7,908 nt of DNA from Betaproteobacteria bacterium (GTDB lineage Bacteria; Pseudomonadota; Gammaproteobacteria; Burkholderiales; SG8-39): positions 1-7,908 of the forward strand of contig VBCJ01000107.1 of assembly GCA_005884335.1 (NCBI GenBank). Direction: 5' to 3'. Position numbers and translations under genes: made by a program. Below, piece by piece: positions 6,453 to 7,908 of the stretch. Under the pieces are notes generated by a model. That model ran no database searches and was not told where the DNA came from. It was given only the letters and a program-made list of their open reading frames with translations. The first letter of the stretch is position 1; the number at the start of each line of letters is the position of its first letter.

Positions 6453-7908
6453 ATGACCAAAGCGAGCTTCTGGAGAAAAGACTGGTTTCTCGGTCTCGGG
6501 GTGTCGCTCGTGCTGCTCGTGGCCAGCGGGGCCCAGCTGCAGCTGATCGAGGGTCTGGAGCGGTTCGCGTACGATTGGGGCGTTCGAGCCTCGGCGCGAA
6601 CCCCGTCCGACAAGATTTCCGTGATCGCGATCGACAAGCGGAGCATCGACAATATCGGCCGCTGGCCGTGGTCGCGCGACATCCATGCAAAGATGGTCGA
6701 AAGCCTCGCGAACGCGAAAGCCAAAGTCATCGGCTATACGGTTTTTTTCTCCGAACCGCAGCTCGATCCGGGTTTGGGCTATGTCAGTAGGCTTCTTGAG
6801 GCCTACCAGCGGCTCGTTCCGGCGAACGCGGATCCGAGCGCGCCGCCCCGCGGCGTGTCGCCCGAGCTCCTTCAAATCGGCGCAACGCTGCAGGAAGCCG
6901 AGAGCGCGCTCAATACCGACAGGAAGCTCGCAGAGAGTTTTGCCAAGGCGGGCAACGTGGTGCTGCCGTTGCTGTTTACGTTCGGCGAGCCTCGTGGCAA
7001 GCCCGACAAGCCCCTTCCCGAATTCGTGCGCAAGAACGCGCTCTCGATCCAGGGTGGCAGCGGCGATCTCCCGCTCTTCACCAGCGCCGTCGAAGTCCCG
7101 ATTGTGGAAAGTCTGGGCGCCGCCGCGGCCGCCGTGGGGCATTTGAACTCAGTACCCGACGTGGACGGCGCGATCCGCACCGAAGCGCTCGCCATCACCT
7201 ACTACGACGAATACTATCCATCGCTCGCGGTCATGATGGTGGCGAGGAGCCTCAATCTGACCGCCAAGGACATCAAGATCCGTCCCGGTGAAGCGCTGCA
7301 GATCGGCAATTTCCGGGTGAGCGCGGATCCGACGCTGCAGATGTTCACGTATTTCTACAAGGATCGCGACGGCAGGCCGGCGATTCAGGGAGACTCGTTC
7401 TACGACGTGGCGAGCGGCAAGATCCCGCTGGAAAAATACCGTGACAAGATCGTGCTGATCGGACCGACGGCTGCCGGGGTCGGCAGCATATTCGTGACAC
7501 CGGTGAATCCGGCCATGCCGGCCGTCGAGCTTCAGGCGCATACGGTCTCCTCGCTCTTGCAGGGGCATTTTTTCGTCGCGCCGACCTGGGGCTGGATCGT
7601 CGAGAGGGGGGTTTATCTCCTGGTAGCGCTGTATCTGACCACGCTGCTCCCGCGACTTTCCGCCGGCCTGGGATCCGTGGTCAGCGCAGGGATCGTGGCG
7701 TTCCTGCTCACCACGCACTTCGTGCTCATGACCGGCCAGGGACTGTGGCTGCAATTCATGCTGTCACTCGCCCTGCTGGTCATCGGTCACGTCTTACTCG
7801 TTACAAAGCGCTTCGTTGTCACCGAGCGCGGCAAGGAGGTATCCGATGCCCAGTCGGCCGCCAACGCGCGCATGCTCGGCCTCGCTTTCCAAGGGCAAGG
7901 CCAGCTCG
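6453..7908 (+). CDS. CHASE2-domain membrane sensor, probably a serine/threonine kinase (3' end cut by window)
   Basis: The frame is open from the ATG at 6453 to the window end (485 codons, no stop). It has a single N-terminal membrane helix (about residues 12-30), a long extracytoplasmic CHASE2 sensor (about 30-378) with the typical start of VIAIDKRSI, GRWPWSR and AKVIGYTVFFSEP, the VGHLNSVPDVDGAIR segment, and KIVLIGPTAAGV near its end. Three membrane helices follow (about 379-403, 405-425, 429-455) and the chain then enters the cytoplasm. The last visible part, RMLGLAFQGQGQL, resembles the linker that leads into TPR repeats and a Ser/Thr protein kinase domain in betaproteobacterial CHASE2 kinases. 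The output domain is outside the window; adenylate cyclase or histidine kinase outputs are also known for CHASE2 proteins. GGGAG (6443-6447) is a good ribosome binding site. A link to oxalate metabolism is not shown. Confidence 0.88.
   Translation, partial: MTKASFWRKDWFLGLGVSLVLLVASGAQLQLIEGLERFAYDWGVRASARTPSDKISVIAIDKRSIDNIGRWPWSRDIHAKMVESLANAKAKVIGYTVFFSEPQLDPGLGYVSRLLEAYQRLVPANADPSAPPRGVSPELLQIGATLQEAESALNTDRKLAESFAKAGNVVLPLLFTFGEPRGKPDKPLPEFVRKNALSIQGGSGDLPLFTSAVEVPIVESLGAAAAAVGHLNSVPDVDGAIRTEALAITYYDEYYPSLAVMMVARSLNLTAKDIKIRPGEALQIGNFRVSADPTLQMFTYFYKDRDGRPAIQGDSFYDVASGKIPLEKYRDKIVLIGPTAAGVGSIFVTPVNPAMPAVELQAHTVSSLLQGHFFVAPTWGWIVERGVYLLVALYLTTLLPRLSAGLGSVVSAGIVAFLLTTHFVLMTGQGLWLQFMLSLALLVIGHVLLVTKRFVVTERGKEVSDAQSAANARMLGLAFQGQGQL

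Noticed and set aside
5213..6730. A 505-codon open frame on the minus strand spanning the formyltransferase gene, intergenic region and CHASE2 start
   Set aside because: It crosses two well-supported plus-strand genes and a terminator, and its translation shows no family features; it is a high-GC shadow frame.

Overview
The window comes from a high-GC proteobacterium, most likely a betaproteobacterium of Rhodocyclales or Burkholderiales type. This rests on the GC-rich codon use, a TctA-type transporter, and a CHASE2 membrane sensor whose C-terminal edge resembles the CHASE2-kinase proteins of that group. No database search was run; all family assignments are by recognition.

Layout. (1) Bases 1-1445, plus strand: most of a tripartite tricarboxylate transporter large subunit (TctA), cut by the left edge. 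(2) Minus strand, ending at 1459: a Crp/Fnr-family regulator convergent with tctA and divergent from the next operon. (3) Bases 2219-6139, plus strand: a tight three-gene oxalate catabolism operon, oxc (oxalyl-CoA decarboxylase), frc (formyl-CoA transferase) and a formyltransferase resembling the hydrolase domain of 10-formyltetrahydrofolate dehydrogenase. A good rho-independent terminator closes it at 6166-6190. (4) A 313-base intergenic stretch with a plausible sigma70 promoter. (5) From 6453 to the right edge, plus strand: a CHASE2-domain membrane sensor, cut by the window end.

How it works together. Frc moves CoA from formyl-CoA to oxalate, giving oxalyl-CoA and formate. Oxc decarboxylates oxalyl-CoA to formyl-CoA, which re-enters the cycle. 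The third gene probably handles the formyl group or one-carbon folate pool, but its reaction is not established. TctA may import oxalate or another carboxylate. The regulator has the E..SR recognition-helix signature of FNR. The only near-perfect FNR-type box I noticed lies between it and oxc, at -41.5 from a -10 hexamer for oxc and over the -35 hexamer of the regulator's own predicted promoter. This suggests activation of the operon with autorepression.

Most unusual points: oxc lacks about 32 residues of the conserved PYR domain in frame, although the rest of the protein is well conserved; the regulator has no cysteines and no obvious cAMP-binding arginine-serine pair; and a formyl-THF-hydrolase-like gene is coupled to oxc-frc. 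I saw no mobile element, CRISPR array or RNA gene.
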